In this document: one piece after another, positions 21,343 through 31,734 of the stretch
Layout of the letters: every line of letters starts with the position of its first letter
Position numbering within the stretch: the stretch's first letter is position 1
DNA from: Channa striata
Lineage: Eukaryota > Chordata > Actinopteri > Anabantiformes > Channidae
DNA: 64,000 nt
Assembly (NCBI GenBank): GCA_033026295.1
Contig: CM065176.1
Span: 3,484,501 to 3,548,500 of the forward strand
Direction: 5' to 3'
Notes under the pieces: model-generated
What the model was told of the DNA's origin: nothing
Databases searched by the model: none
The model's input: the letters and a program-made list of their open reading frames with translations, nothing else
Position numbers and translations under genes: made by a program

Positions 21343-22841
21343 GGGCAAATGAATTAAATCTGTTGTTTAACAGATTTGATTCCATCCAGTCCCCAGCCCC
21401 CATTCACACGGCTCCCTCTTCACACCGCTCCAGTCCAGTCCAGTCGTCTCCTCTCAGCTGCAGCTCTTCACACCTCAGCTCCATGCAGACCACTCTGCCC
21501 CTCCTCCCACTGTCACAGAGAGCTCCCAACAAACCACAGATCCAGACCAGTCACCGCCCACCCCCCTCTGCCTCACTGTGGACCAGGTTAGGAGAGAGTT
21601 AAGGAAGACTAAGGCCAGGAAGGCCACAGGCCCTGACAACATCAGCTCACAGACCAGCTCTGTGAGGTTGTTCTGTCATTATTCAACCTGAGCCTTAGAC
21701 TGGAGAAAGTACCTGTGTTGTGGTGGACCTGGCATCGGGGTGGCCCTGTCTCACCTGGAGTCCCCTGGGAGTACTGTAAGGGTCATGTTCTTTGACTTCT
21801 CCAGTGATTTCAACCCCATCCAGCCATCACTGCTGAGGGGGGAAGCTGGAGGTGGTAGGCGTGGACCCACATCTAGCTGCCTGGACCGTCAACTACCTCA
21901 CGGACAGGACACAGTTCATGAGGCTGCGGGACTGTGTGTCAGATGTGGTGGTCTGCAGCACGGGGGAACCTCAAGGGACTTCAAGTACAACTCCCACCTC
22001 TGTCACCTGCAGAAATTCTCAGACAACACAGCCATTGTTGGCTGTGTACTGGGTGAGAATGAGCAGTAAGACAGGGGGGTCATCTCGAACTTTGTGGACC
22101 GGTGTAAGAACAATTATTTGTTCCTGAACACCAGTAAGACAAAGGAGTTAGTGCTTGACTTCAGACGAAAGCCTCCACCACACACACCGGTGAGCATCCA
22201 GGGCTATCACATTGAAATTGTGGACACCTTTAAATACCTGGGTGTCCACCTAAACAAAAAACTGGACTGGACAAACAACACAGACTCTCTGTACAGCTGC
22301 TGAGGAGACTGAGGTCCTTTGGTGTGTGCAGGGAGCTGTTACGGACATTTTATGACACTGTGGTGGCCTCAGCAGTCCTCTAAGGTGTTGTGTGCTGGGC
22401 TGGGAGCAGCACGGACAGAGACAGAAAGAGACTTAACAAGCTGGTTAAGAGCGCTGGCTCTGTCCTGGGCTGCACACTGGACTCCATCGAGGAGGTAGCG
22501 GACAGAAGGATGTTGGCCAAAATAACATCTATCATGGATAACCCCTCCCACCCCCTGCACCACACTGTGGAGGCTCTGAGCAGCTCCTTCAGCACTAGAC
22601 TGTCACACCCACAGTGCAGGGAGGAGCGCTACCATCGATCATTCCTCCCCACAGCCATAAGACTATATAATGTGTCACTGCAGTGACACACAATGTGCAA
22701 TTTTTACTTGTATATTCTTATTTATTCATCTGTAGTGCACATTGTTCTGTGCAGATTCTGTGTTCCTTGTCTATGGCTGCTAAAAACACAAGAATTTCCC
22801 CACTGTGGGATTAATAAAGTTCTATCTTATCTTATCTTAAA
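21343..22841 (+). mobile_element. Rex1/Babar-type LINE, 5' truncated, with target duplication AGACCT
   Basis: About 1.5 kb with the 3' end ATAAAGTTCTATCTTATCTTATC, the TTATC-repeat tail known from fish Rex1. RT pieces include TVRVMFFDFSSDF, KTKELVLDFRR and TFKYLGVHLNKKLDW. AGACCT lies at 21337-21342 and 22842-22847. Removing the element restores the BEL frame on the minus strand (EADIGL joined to VTSGTKVAEAL), which proves the insertion point. The RT frame itself is broken, notably by deletions near 21900-22020. Confidence 0.9.
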
Positions 22842-22847
22842 AGACCT

Positions 22848-23353
22848 ATGTCGGCCTCGATGTAAGGTATTTTCACTCCTCTAAGATTTAGCCATTTGTC
22901 TATGTCCTCTTGACGTGGGATGTTGTTCTTGTTCACTGGGATATTGCTTCGTGAAAAAACTTCTTTTGGCTCTATGAAGTCGTCCACATGCAGGTTACTC
23001 ACTTCTAACTGTGTCACCACGTTGCTAGTGACAGCACCACTGTCTCTCATAGTTGTAAGTAAAAGATTGAGTTTTTTCCCACGTAGATACAGTTCATTAA
23101 GAAGTTTATCTGTGCAAAATGTAGCATTGCTGCCTGTATCTAAGAATGCATATGACTGAATTACTTTGTCACCTTTCTTTGCCTTTACTTGGACAGGAAC
23201 TATGGCAAAAATATCATCTGTGTCCCCGGGCCCAGTATCTGAATTCTGATTAAAACTAGTACTGACAAAACCACTGGAAACTTTTTGTTTGCCACTTTCA
23301 TCTGACCCTACTTCCTTAACTGCAGTATTTTCTTTCTGTTTTATGTGCAGCAA
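22848..23353 (-). pseudogene. BEL/Pao protease-region remnant
   Basis: The frame contains FLDTGSNATFC, a retroviral-type aspartic protease active site (D-T-G-S), followed by a VSNL region and EADIGLL at its end. The latter is where the Rex1 LINE inserted: the frame reads on across the insertion when Rex1 and one AGACCT are removed. The active-site triad is intact. Confidence 0.8.
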
Positions 23354-23386
23354 TGTGTGGGGTGCCTTTGAGCAAACCTGACAGTT

Positions 23387-24826
23387 TTATCTCTCCTGAT
23401 AGAATTTACTCATGTGACCTGGTTTCAGACAACTGAAGCATAGTCCATGACTTATGAGAAAGTCGACTCTATCTTTGTGGGGTGAATTGATGAGTTTTGT
23501 ACATTCATTAAAGGTATGCTGACCATAGCAGAAAAGACAAGACTCATGCACGGCCTTGATGTTTTTAGTAACGACTTTCATGTTTGGGCTTGGCTTTAAG
23601 GTCATGTCCTTTTGAATAGTCCTTGGTGCTACATGGGTGGCGAAACTCTTAAACACCTACTTGTCTTCTTGACTTATTATCTACAGGATTTTTTACTTGC
23701 CCCTTGGATTTATCTCCAATGTCTCCGTACAAAGGATGCAACTCCTCCATTGCCATTTTGTTTACGAATGCCACCAAGTCTTTAAATGTAGCCCTACAGC
23801 TATCTTTCATCTCAACTTTAAGAGCCAAACTCCTCCACTTCTCTCTCAGCTTTTATGGAAGCTTTAAAATGATGGATCTAATGTTATGCACGTTATCTAA
23901 CTCTGCTAGATATGCTAACTCTACTACTGCACTTCCACAACTAGTTAGGAAAAGTGCAAACGAATGAAGGGCTTCACTATGTTCAGCTCTAAATGTTGGC
24001 CAATTTAAGACCTTATCCATGTAGGCTACAGAGATCTTATATTCACAACCCTCCGCTGATTACCTGGATCAGGTGTGTTCAGTCAATCAGGAGCTGCAAC
24101 ATGAGGGTTGTACAGGGATAGTTGGAAAACAAGCAGGGCTGGGGCCCTCGAGTCTTGGGGTTGGTCACCCCTGCTCTAAAGGATCCCCCCAAAAATTAGA
24201 TATACTCTGAGAAGGTAGAGTACCTGACCTTTGTAGGTTAGCCATAGGTTCAGAGACATAATTCTGGCGCTGTTATGCCTCATGCTTAACCTCTGCACTA
24301 GGATATTGTGGACCAGGGTACTGCGCTCTGGCCTGTAGGTTTTCCATAACACCCAGCCCCAAATTGTTACTTCTCTGGCTGGGGGTAACGTGCTCCATAC
24401 TCTACTTGGGAGCTCCCCATTTCTAAGTCTTTGTTTTTTTTCACTTTGCTCCACTCGGCACCACCAGGAACGGTGGAAGCCTCAGTTTGCTCCTTCTTGG
24501 TGGCTCTAAATCTAGTTTCCAACTCCTCCCTTTGTTCCTTAAGCTGTTTTTTACATTCTGCTTTAAGATGTAGTTCCTTTACCTTAAGCTTTAGTTGTTC
24601 TGTCTTAAGCATAAATTTTTCTTCTGTTTTAAGCTTAAGTTCTTGTTCTATTCTAAGCCTCAGATTCTCAGCCTTAACCATTTATAACTCGGCTTTGACT
24701 CGTGCTGAAGCTACAGACGTTGCAGAACTTGATCTGGAAGTGAGCCTTGATTGCTTGGATGTAATAGACACACTGTCCTCTGGACTTACTTCTGCATTTG
24801 CTCTGCGCTCTGCGTCTTGAAAGTAG
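23387..24826 (-). pseudogene. BEL/Pao gag remnant with coiled coil and CCHC knuckles
   Basis: Two knuckles are at 23560-23390: C-L-F-C...H...C is complete, and C-F-S-C...H ends in Tyr where the last Cys should be. A long Lys/Glu/Leu coiled coil is encoded at 24681-24367, and Ser/Ala-rich text (SARVKAEL) precedes it at 24826-24685. A short dispersed repeat interrupts the region at about 24035-24178. Confidence 0.75.
24035..24178. repeat. Short dispersed repeat in BEL gag, hAT-MITE-like
   Basis: A stretch with CTGATTACCTGGATCAGGTGTGTT, then CAGGGCTGGGGCCCTCGAG and CCCCTGCTCTAA resembles a very common teleost non-autonomous repeat. It interrupts the BEL gag. I could not define terminal repeats or a target duplication, so the class is a guess. 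Confidence 0.45.
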
Positions 24827-25424
24827 AGAGGGTGTCTGTTTCCAGAATCTGAACTGGGAGCTGGTTCCACAGGAGAGGAGCTTGATAGCTAAAGGCTCTC
24901 CCTCCCATTCTAATTTTGGAAATTCTGGGAACCACATGTAGACCTGCATGTTGGGACCGAAGTGGTCTAGTAGGATGATATAGTACTAGGAGATCTTTTA
25001 GGTATGGTGGAGCTTGACCGATTAGAGCTTTATGGGTAAGAGGAAGGGTTTTATATTCTTTTCTACATTTAATGAAAAGCCAATGGAGAGAAGCTAATGA
25101 AGGTGAAATATGATGTCTCTTACCAATCCCAGTCAGTAATCTTGCTGCAGCATTTTGGATAAATGGAGTTACTGGGGCAGCCTGATAGTACAGAATTACT
25201 GTAGTCCAGTCTAGAAGTAACAATTGCATGAACCAGTTTTTCAGCATCGCTTTGAGAGAGGATGCTCCTAATTTGGCAATGTTTCTTAGGTGGAAGAAGG
25301 CTGTTCTAGAGATTTGTTTTATGTGTGAGCTAAATGACAAATCCTTGTCAAAAATGACTCCAAGATTCCTTGCAGTACTACTGGGGGCCAGAGTTATGTC
25401 ATCTAAAGTAGTGATATGGTTAGT
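24827..25424 (-). mobile_element. L2 LINE fragment (RT C-terminal region)
   Basis: The frame 25427-24786 contains LDDITLAPSSTARNLGV, SRTAFFHLRNIAK and ASLHWL, matching the RT thumb/C-terminal part of L2 copy B. It is cut on both sides: on the left the frame runs straight into BEL gag, on the right it meets a hAT 5' end at about 25425. Confidence 0.85.
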
Positions 25425-25749
25425 CATATTTCCTCATCTTAGCTTTCCGTGACTTTCTTTTGTCCCATTATCTTCATCTCTCTCCGCCTTTCTTTTCATT
25501 CCTGTTAAAATGTTTTCATGTTGTCTTCAGGTTCGTTTACTCACTTCATGTCGCCTGCTCGGTGCAAAATAAACCCGACACCATAGAGCTAATACTCCCT
25601 GCGCACACTCTGACAATGAGAGCGCCACTGCCAACTACTGTACTGGATCTGCAATTACACTTTATTCTAGTACGGCAAAAAAAGCATGTTCCCCAGGGTC
25701 ACACATGCCCCCCCGGCAGCGCCCCGCCACTATTTGAGAAACACTGATC
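25425..25749 (-). mobile_element. 5' end of a hAT transposon with transposase N-terminus
   Basis: On the minus strand it starts at 25749 with CAGTGTTTCTCAAATAG, a hAT-type terminal inverted repeat. At about 25500-25430 comes MKRKAERDED and then, after a frameshift, RKYD, resembling the start of ZBED/hAT transposases. The rest is replaced by the L2 fragment at 25424. The eight bases ATCTAACC after the TIR (25750-25757) would be one copy of an 8-bp target duplication; no partner was found. Confidence 0.6.
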
Positions 25750-25761
25750 TAACCTGAGCTT

Positions 25762-27000
25762 TAGTTCCCAACGCACGCGGCTACCGAGGTCCTTCCCCGC
25801 CAGCCCAGCCTTCACCCTGAGGTTGTTGAGCACATACTTCAGCTGAGGCATCTGCGCCGAGTGGATGCTCTGCACAAACCCCCCCGAATGTGTCCCTGTG
25901 CCCGTGTACCACCACGTCTATGTTAAGCGTGATTCAGCACCTGTGGAACTGGACAGACACCGGCCTGAGAGCTTAGCCGGGTGCAGAGCTGCGAATCGAC
26001 CAAGTTTTAGACCACCACCGTGAACAGGCTCTTCCCTCCTTGATGGATCATCTCGTCCACTTTCAAGTAAGCCACGTCGGCGAGCTTGCATGGGTCCTTG
26101 GGCGGTTTCCCCCACAGCTCTCTGTCTTTGATGATCACAAAAGGCGCCACATCATACAGCTTCATGGTCGTGCGGGCGAATTTGATCCCCTCGGTCCCTG
26201 CCATCCTGTACAGATCCACGACTGTCATGCCGCAGCCGATCATCTTGAAGTGATCGAGCTTAGCCTTCTCTTTGTTGAACTTTTCCACGTGCAACGCCGA
26301 TAGTCTGAGCTTAAACTCGGTGACCTTGCCTCGGCTCAGGACTGAACCCATGGACGTGAGCATATCCCTTTACATCTCCAGATAACGCACGGACTCGAAG
26401 GCAGCAGGTCTTCTGAGAGGCTTCTGGTCACAAAGAGCCCGCACCAGGAAGCCGGAAGGGCAGAGCACCGTTCCCGAGTGGTCGCGTCTGCTCCCTTGGC
26501 GTAATTCGACTTGAAATGCACTCGTTGCTTGATGACCCTCACGTCAAACTCAGCGTTGTACACGTACAGGAGTTCCATCCCGTGGTGATGGAGCAGCGCC
26601 ACGGTTTTCTTGAGGAGGGCGAGTTCGCCGGAACATGGGTAGAAAGAGATCCTGGACGTGCTCTTGACTCCGGAACCCGTGGCTAGCGCATTATTGGCCT
26701 CAGGGTGGAGCTCATCATTCACCTTGCGCTTGTTGTAGACCACTAACAATTTTTTCCTGTGATGCCCCAGCCCCGGCTTGGGCAGGTGCAAGTTGATAAT
26801 CAGGAGAGAGACGCATGTGATTTTGTGCTCTTGTTCCGGCATGTCTCCTGCGAGAGTGGGGATAGACACACGACCTGCTTGTTTTCACAACTCCTTTTGG
26901 CCCTCGCTCAGGATCTTCATCAGTCTGCCGCGATACGCACTCATCTTTGCGACCGCGCGTTCAGTGCAGTACGGGAACTTGAGCAAAATAGTCGCACCTC
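25762..27000 (-). pseudogene. Family-B DNA polymerase, 3'-5' exonuclease domain remnant, virus-like
   Basis: Frame 26869-26336 contains YVYNAEFD, an Exo II motif (Asn and Asp codons within 26543-26557). Frame 26363-26007 continues with VVDLYRM and MKLYDVA, the stretch between Exo II and Exo III, and AYLKVDEM, an Exo III Y-x3-D motif (26055-26069). A further piece at 25915-25762 (LKYVLNNLR...GKDL) lies just before the hAT end at 25749. The Exo I D-x-E is not seen where expected near 26870-26890; a stop lies there. The palm motifs are absent from the window. Frameshifts occur near 26400 and 26000. The motif spacing fits large-dsDNA-virus or cellular-type polymerases better than protein-primed ones, but this is inference. 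Confidence 0.6.
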
Positions 27001-27035
27001 AAGGACGTGTCCCGGAAGGACTCATCAACCACGGT

Positions 27036-27075
27036 CTTCTACAGGGCCCTATGTCAGGCCAGGGCCCTGTAGAAG
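27036..27075. repeat. Perfect 15-bp inverted repeat with 10-nt loop
   Basis: CTTCTACAGGGCCCT at 27036-27050 is mirrored exactly by AGGGCCCTGTAGAAG at 27061-27075 around the loop ATGTCAGGCC. It lies between the minus-strand polymerase remnant and the plus-strand frames, within 60 bp of a direct repeat pair. Confidence 0.9.
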
Positions 27076-27129
27076 TGGGGAGCGTGCGTGGTATTGAAGA
27101 GTCTGGCCTCGACCTCCGACCTCCGAGTT

Positions 27130-27172
27130 TGAATGATAATCTGGCACGAGACATGAATGATAATCTGGCACT
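27130..27172. repeat. Direct repeat TGAATGATAATCTGGCAC, two copies
   Basis: The 18-bp word TGAATGATAATCTGGCAC occurs at about 27131 and about 25 bp later, separated by GAGACA. With the hairpin at 27036-27075 it forms an iteron-plus-palindrome arrangement between divergent gene remnants. Function is unknown; a replication-origin or promoter role is conjecture. Confidence 0.8.
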
Positions 27173-27299
27173 GGGGAAATGTGCAGGCAGGGTTTAAGTG
27201 CGAGTGGCACAGGTGAAACATATCAAACTAATGAGAGGGGGGGGGAGAGACAGTGGACCGTAACCAGGGCAACACAGATCAACACTGAGACCGTGACAG

Positions 27300-27830
27300 A
27301 AACGTGAAATCACTGATCTGAAAGGCGCCTTGGAAGAGGAGAGGCAACTGACAAGCGAGCCCTCCACGAGGCACTCGAGGCCCTGCGGCTCAAGCTCTCG
27401 GAGAGCGTGGCCTCCGTGGAGAGCAAGTGGCAAGGGTGCTGAGCTCAATCATCCTCACTTGGACTGAGTGGGGAGACAATACCTGGCTGCGTCACTCCCA
27501 GAGGATCGCATGTTCAGACCCAGAGAGTCCATGACTCTGGAGTGCTGCAGAAACTTTTCGAGATGAGGGTAGGCAAGAGGCAGGCGGCCGGTTTCTGTAG
27601 ACTGCTGGAGAACATGAACATCGCCTTGTTTGAAGCGGAGCCTGAGTGGTACGCCAAACACTTCAGCTTCACCAGGCCCCGTGTCCACATCAACGGCAAC
27701 ATGTCGACCAACAAGGTAGAAACGGAGGACTTCACGTAACTGCTGTTTGAGTACGGGCCGCAGTTTCATCGAAAGCAGAAGCTCGGAGGGGCGAGGCGGC
27801 AACGGCCACGGCAGCGATCTTTGGGCAGCT
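27300..27830 (+). pseudogene. Unrecognised virus-like frame pieces
   Basis: One piece at 27340-27445 reads as an acidic helical stretch (ALHEALEALRLKL). The next, open through 27542-27739, reads KLFEMRVGKRQAAGF and FEAEPEWYAKHF; after a TAA at 27737-27739 the same frame goes on to a basic tail (FHRKQKLGGARRQRPRQR). I recognise no family. Codon third positions are GC-rich, like the polymerase remnant and unlike the LINEs. Confidence 0.35.
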
Positions 27831-27999
27831 GAGGGAGTCCCGGGGTCCCCTCGAGATTGCGCCCATGGAAGATGCTCCTTCGTTCCTTCCTCGTTCTGAT
27901 CATGGACGAGTATTGACTGATGATGGCGAGCTTACTTGAGAGGATGCTGCGAATCGTGACCCTCTGTCACAATTGCAACCTGCAGAGTTGAAGAGCTCC

Positions 28000-28330
28000 T
28001 ATCGTGCTCGACTCCACTCCTCATCAACAGGAGGCAGTTTGAGGACCTGAGCTACACTAAGGCCCTGGCCTATCTGCAGTTCAACGAGATGACATAGGAA
28101 TCGAAATCCATCTTTAGGAGTCGCATGCTCCTCAGCGAGCGAGAGCCACGAGCCCAAGAAGCTGCGGATCTTCCACCGGGACGAGCAGGTGAACAGCTGC
28201 ACCGCTGCATACGTGACCAAGGCGGTAATGGGCTCTTGTGTTGGCGAGACGTTTTTGAGCGTGACTAGAAACCGCACGGGCACCAAGGGACCCTTACCCA
28301 AGCTTTTCTCTGTGCCCAGATTTCGACAGG
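28000..28330 (+). pseudogene. Unrecognised virus-like frame pieces
   Basis: Two overlapping shifted frames look coding: about 28018-28098 (RRQFEDLSYTKALAYL) and about 28145-28345 (PKKLRIFHRDEQVN...GETFLSVTRNRTGTKG). The shift near 28100 and several stops show decay. No family recognised. It belongs to the CpG-rich segment 25750-30300. Confidence 0.3.
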
Positions 28331-28424
28331 GCTATTCAAGCTGATACGCTTGCTCTCGTGAATCACCTCGCTCCCTGGGCGGGTAAGGTCGCGCCGTATA
28401 AAGTGTTTACCCTGTCCCTCCCTA

Positions 28425-28893
28425 GTGCTATGCATCGTGGCACAAACTAGTGTTGGAAGAACTAAGATCCCTCACTTCGCCCAAACCCAAGGCAGTGTTG
28501 GGAAATTGCAAGAAGAAACCCAACGAGATCCCTCTCCCGCCCCGGACCCCACTCGGCCTGAGGACAATGCTCCATCGAAGAGACTCAAGTCGAAGCTGCT
28601 TTTGCGACAAGCTCGAGTCCCCTCCTCACGCGGAGGCCCAGGATGACCTGTACTTGTGTGTAGTGACCAGATGGTGCCCGTGGTTCTCTCGGACGTTCGG
28701 GATGATCTCGGAGGAAAATCTTAAAATGCTTATGGTCAAGCTCCTGAGAGTTCACGACGACGAGACTACTCTTCTGCTGGAGTTGCTAGCGATGGTGCTA
28801 CTTGTGCTGAAGTTACCCAACGCACCTCGCCCCCCGAGTTGTCGAGATCAGTCGCTGGCGACAAGCTTTCTCCTTTCCCCTGCTGCGGAGTAG
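28425..28893 (+). CDS. Unrecognised frame of 147 codons in the virus-like segment
   Basis: The frame 28450-28893 opens at a TTG; an overlapping frame starts with ATG at 28431. Text includes Pro-rich PLPPRTPLG, a WCPWFSRTFG motif and a Leu-rich stretch (TTLLLELLAMVLLVLKLP) that could be a membrane segment. No family is recognised. It may be two frames of one decayed gene. Confidence 0.3.
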
Positions 28894-28899
28894 CTTTCG

Positions 28900-29175
28900 A
28901 AACCGCCTCGCGTTTGGCTCGAAGGGATGTCGCCCACCAGGATATACGGACCTATCCGCTAATACATGCACGGACTGAGCGAGAGGAAGGATTCCAGTGT
29001 GCTCGTGCCATATGGCAGTTACACATACGACTCGGCTAAGAGCTACCTGCTCGAAGGCCTGTTCCACTTCGTGAAGGACGCCGCCACAAAGATGACTTTG
29101 TATCCGATGAGCCACACAACACATCCCCCCTGTGGCAGCTGCTGCGCTGTGAGCATGTGGGTCAGGTGAAGAAAT
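28900..29175 (+). pseudogene. Unrecognised virus-like frame
   Basis: After an ATG at 28927 and an in-frame stop at about 28960, an ATG at 28966 opens 67 codons with SVLVPYGSYTYDSAKSYL and LFHFVKDAATKM. A second frame over the end (LWQLLRCEHVGQVKK) suggests a frameshift near 29095. No family recognised; composition matches the neighbouring virus-like pieces. Confidence 0.3.
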
Positions 29176-29734
29176 AGGAGGAATATGACGTATGGTCGAA
29201 TCTGCTGAAAAGACCACATGCGTTCACCTGAGATGAATCAGCCTCAGCGAGCCGATCGTGTTAATCCACACGAATGTGAGCGCTGTGCTCTTCACAAGCA
29301 GGTTCGCAGAAGGTCCTCATCTCTCCGAGCAACCGGTCCACGAGCTGTCTCCGTCAAGTGGCTCCGGGCTGCAGCAATGTGCATAGTATATCCAGGTGTG
29401 AATGTAGGCCGCGCAGAAAAGCGCAAACAGGATGACACGATGGGTTAGGGCTACGCCTGTTGATTGTTGATCCAACAAGCGGCCGGGGAAAGGTACAGAG
29501 GGTGGACATTCATTGTTGCGAACGTCCCTTTGCTCAAAGAGGCAGAGAGGATCAGATCCCGGTCTGTCACGAAGGTCTTGGGCAGCATTTTGTCCCTTTT
29601 GCTTTTTTTATCCTCTTTCTTTCGTGGAACTCAACTCGATCGGACGATATGGTACAGTATAATATAACGCTTTGATCTGTAGCAACTGAACATCACGTGA
29701 TTTAGGCCTCGACTCCCCTTCACCCGACTCGTTT

Positions 29735-30297
29735 TCACCTCACCGCAAGCGGGTTATCGCCCTCAGTGAGCCCCGTGTCCACCCTGGGGATTGTCTGCAC
29801 TCCATGTCTACCTATCACACCCATCCTGTCGAAGAGCAAGGGGTCGTAGTGTCGCCATTCACAGAAGCCGGCACACCTTAACGAGTTCCCGGACTCTGTT
29901 CCCAGATACACGTAGCGGCTGTCAAGGACATTGCGCAGGTGGTCGAAGAGCTGTTCCTGGCAGTTGACCCAAACCAGACCAAGAGAGGCCCCGGCTTCAC
30001 TGCCCAACGCCGTGGAGTCGATCCTCGATGCAGACACTGCAGACTTGGCTATCAGGTACAGTCTGATCAAAGAGCAAGACGCGTCCTTGCCCGGCACCTT
30101 GATGTCGTTGACCTCACCCATGCGATCCACAGATCGCTGAAACTCGAGGCGGTCGTGGCTCGATATCTGGCATCGGTAAATAACGTGGGAGAGGAATGCA
30201 GTAAAACACAAGCCCCGTAGTGCGAGTGAATAGCATCTGTGAGTTCCAGACAGCTCATTCTTTCAATCCTCCCGAAGGGCATGCCTTCCTCTATCAA
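29735..30297 (-). pseudogene. Unrecognised virus-like frame, minus strand
   Basis: The frame 30211-29735 (about 158 codons) reads DIKVPGKDASCSLIRLYLI, LDSRYVYLGTESGN and HYDPLLFDRMGVIG and ends at a stop at 29735. An overlapping frame 30297-30067 may hold its N-terminus. Residue pattern suggests a structural beta-rich protein, but I cannot name a family. Minus-strand frames further left to about 29350 include a hydrophobic stretch (VILFALFCAAYIHTWIYY). Confidence 0.35.
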
Positions 30298-30299
30298 TT

Positions 30300-30746
30300 T
30301 TCAAGGAGGACTCCAATGCGACGGTCGCCTTGGAAGGGGTTCTATTACAATAACTGGCTCCTGTACTGCAGCCCCTGTGGGTCTCTTACCGGGCCAACTC
30401 TTGTGCCGATGCGCTGGCGCATGCACACGTGTGACAGTGATTGTATAACAGTGTTTCCTATAACCTGTACAGCAAATAAACCCCTGCAATCCTATCTCTC
30501 CTCCTCCATGTGCTTTGTTTGGGTGTGGATGTGGGTGTGTCTCTGTGTGTGGGTGTGTCTGGGGAATCTGCTGCAGGTGATGTCTCTGGATTGCACCGAT
30601 TGGACAGGATGTCGCTGGGGACCTCATAAATCAGATGTTGGCGGCTGTCTCTCTCCACCACTCCCAACCAACCCAATAGTTGATTACTGGTCTTCGTAGT
30701 CTTGCTAGTTGTGTGTGTAAATAACTTTGTAAATAGAAAAGTAAAA
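30300..30746. other. No gene recognised; GT-rich stretch
   Basis: This interval contains an AATAAA at about 30475 and a GTGTGGGTGTG-rich tract at 30520-30560. I see no supported coding region. It joins the CpG-rich segment to an L2 fragment and may be the outer edge of the virus-like insertion. Confidence 0.4.
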
Positions 30747-31213
30747 AGTAAATGATGAAGGGATCATTTCCTTAAATATGTTCAGTGTTTTATAAAGATA
30801 AACACCTACTGAAGCAAAACTTTTTTCTAGCTGCTGTATAGTCCATTAGATTAAATTCAAATGTTATTAGAAAATGGTCAGAGAGAACAGAATAATGAGG
30901 AAATACTGTTGGTTTATCAATTTCAATGCCGTATGTAAGGACAAGGTCTAGGGTGTGACTAAAACAATGAGTGGGTTCTTGTACATTTTGAGAGAAACCA
31001 ATTGAATTATTAGATTCCAATTGATCCAATCATTCACGCCGAGGAACGAAGGAGCAATGGAACCAATTGAATCTAATAATGAAGTAAATGCCGTGTTGAG
31101 GGAGTTACTGTGAGCATCTACATGAATGTTAAAATCGCCCACTATGATGACTTTATCTGCACTAAATAACCTAGAAAATCTGAGAATTCAGTCAAAAATT
31201 CAGAATAAGGGAC
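30747..31213 (-). mobile_element. L2 LINE fragment (endonuclease region)
   Basis: Minus-strand text VGDFNIHVDA, THCFSHTLDLV and FCFSRCLS matches the endonuclease end of L2 copies A and B. About 60 bp of extra sequence near 31010-31060 duplicates the GAAACCAATTGAAT area with an unrelated insert between. Both ends are truncated. Confidence 0.85.
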
Positions 31214-31286
31214 TGTTAAAAATATGAGCTAACCTGAATAATTGTATTTGCATCAGTCTATCAGGATGTCAGCGTTCATAATATTG

Positions 31287-31716
31287 TGTGACGATTTGCC
31301 AAATAGAGAGACACACGCAGGCGGAGGTGGTATAGAAAATAACCAAGATTTACTGTCTCTTGAGAAAACAGGGAATACAGAACAATACAAAGCAAAGATA
31401 ACAAAAACCAACTCCTCAAAAGAAAGAGTGAATAAACCGATGAGTACCAGCTACACTGTAGACCAGGAGGACCGACAGGAACACATGTAAGCATACACGA
31501 TGCACCAATACAGAGTGCCTGTACTGGACAGGTTTTAAAAGCTTCGCTCTAATAAGTCCCAAGTGCAGGCAGCTGTGCTCCCCACTAACGGCACTGGCTC
31601 CAGGTGAGGCCACAATAGGGAGAGGGAGCTGCCGACCTGCACAGAGAGAGACTGAATTAGAGAAGCAACCAAAAGACAAACACAACAAGGGCAGACAAAA
31701 CACACAGATCATGACA
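31287..31716 (-). repeat. 3' LTR of the Gypsy chromovirus
   Basis: It reads TGTCATGATCTGTGTG... on the minus strand, ends ...CGTCACA, and aligns along its length with 35463-35909. The polypurine tract lies just inside it. Confidence 0.88.
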
Positions 31717-31734
31717 TAACCCCCCTCTCTACAA

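Larger units (their letters stand above)
18332..24826 (-). mobile_element. BEL/Pao LTR retrotransposon, interrupted, lacking intact LTRs
   Basis: Minus-strand order: gag coiled coil (24826-24367), gag knuckles (23656-23387), protease (23353-22848), RT (about 21336-20450), RNase H (20417-19830), integrase (19574-18669) and the C-terminal domain (18679-18332). Order and text are BEL/Pao. A Rex1 LINE sits inside the protease-RT region at 21343-22841 and a short dispersed repeat at about 24035-24178. The gag N-terminus and 5' LTR are missing at 24826, replaced by an L2 piece. Many frameshifts are present. Confidence 0.85.

Noticed and set aside
25750..27000. Protein-primed (Polinton/adenovirus-type) polymerase assignment
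   Set aside because: The Exo II context YNAEFD and the VVDLYRM stretch look more like non-protein-primed B polymerases; no diagnostic motif of the protein-primed type was seen. Not excluded.
26778..27197. Plus-strand frames of 112 and 139 codons
   Set aside because: They overlap the minus-strand polymerase remnant and the palindrome region; no recognisable motif.
30301..30627. Minus-strand frame of 108 codons
   Set aside because: Driven by a GT/CA-rich tract (THPHTETHPHPH); low complexity.
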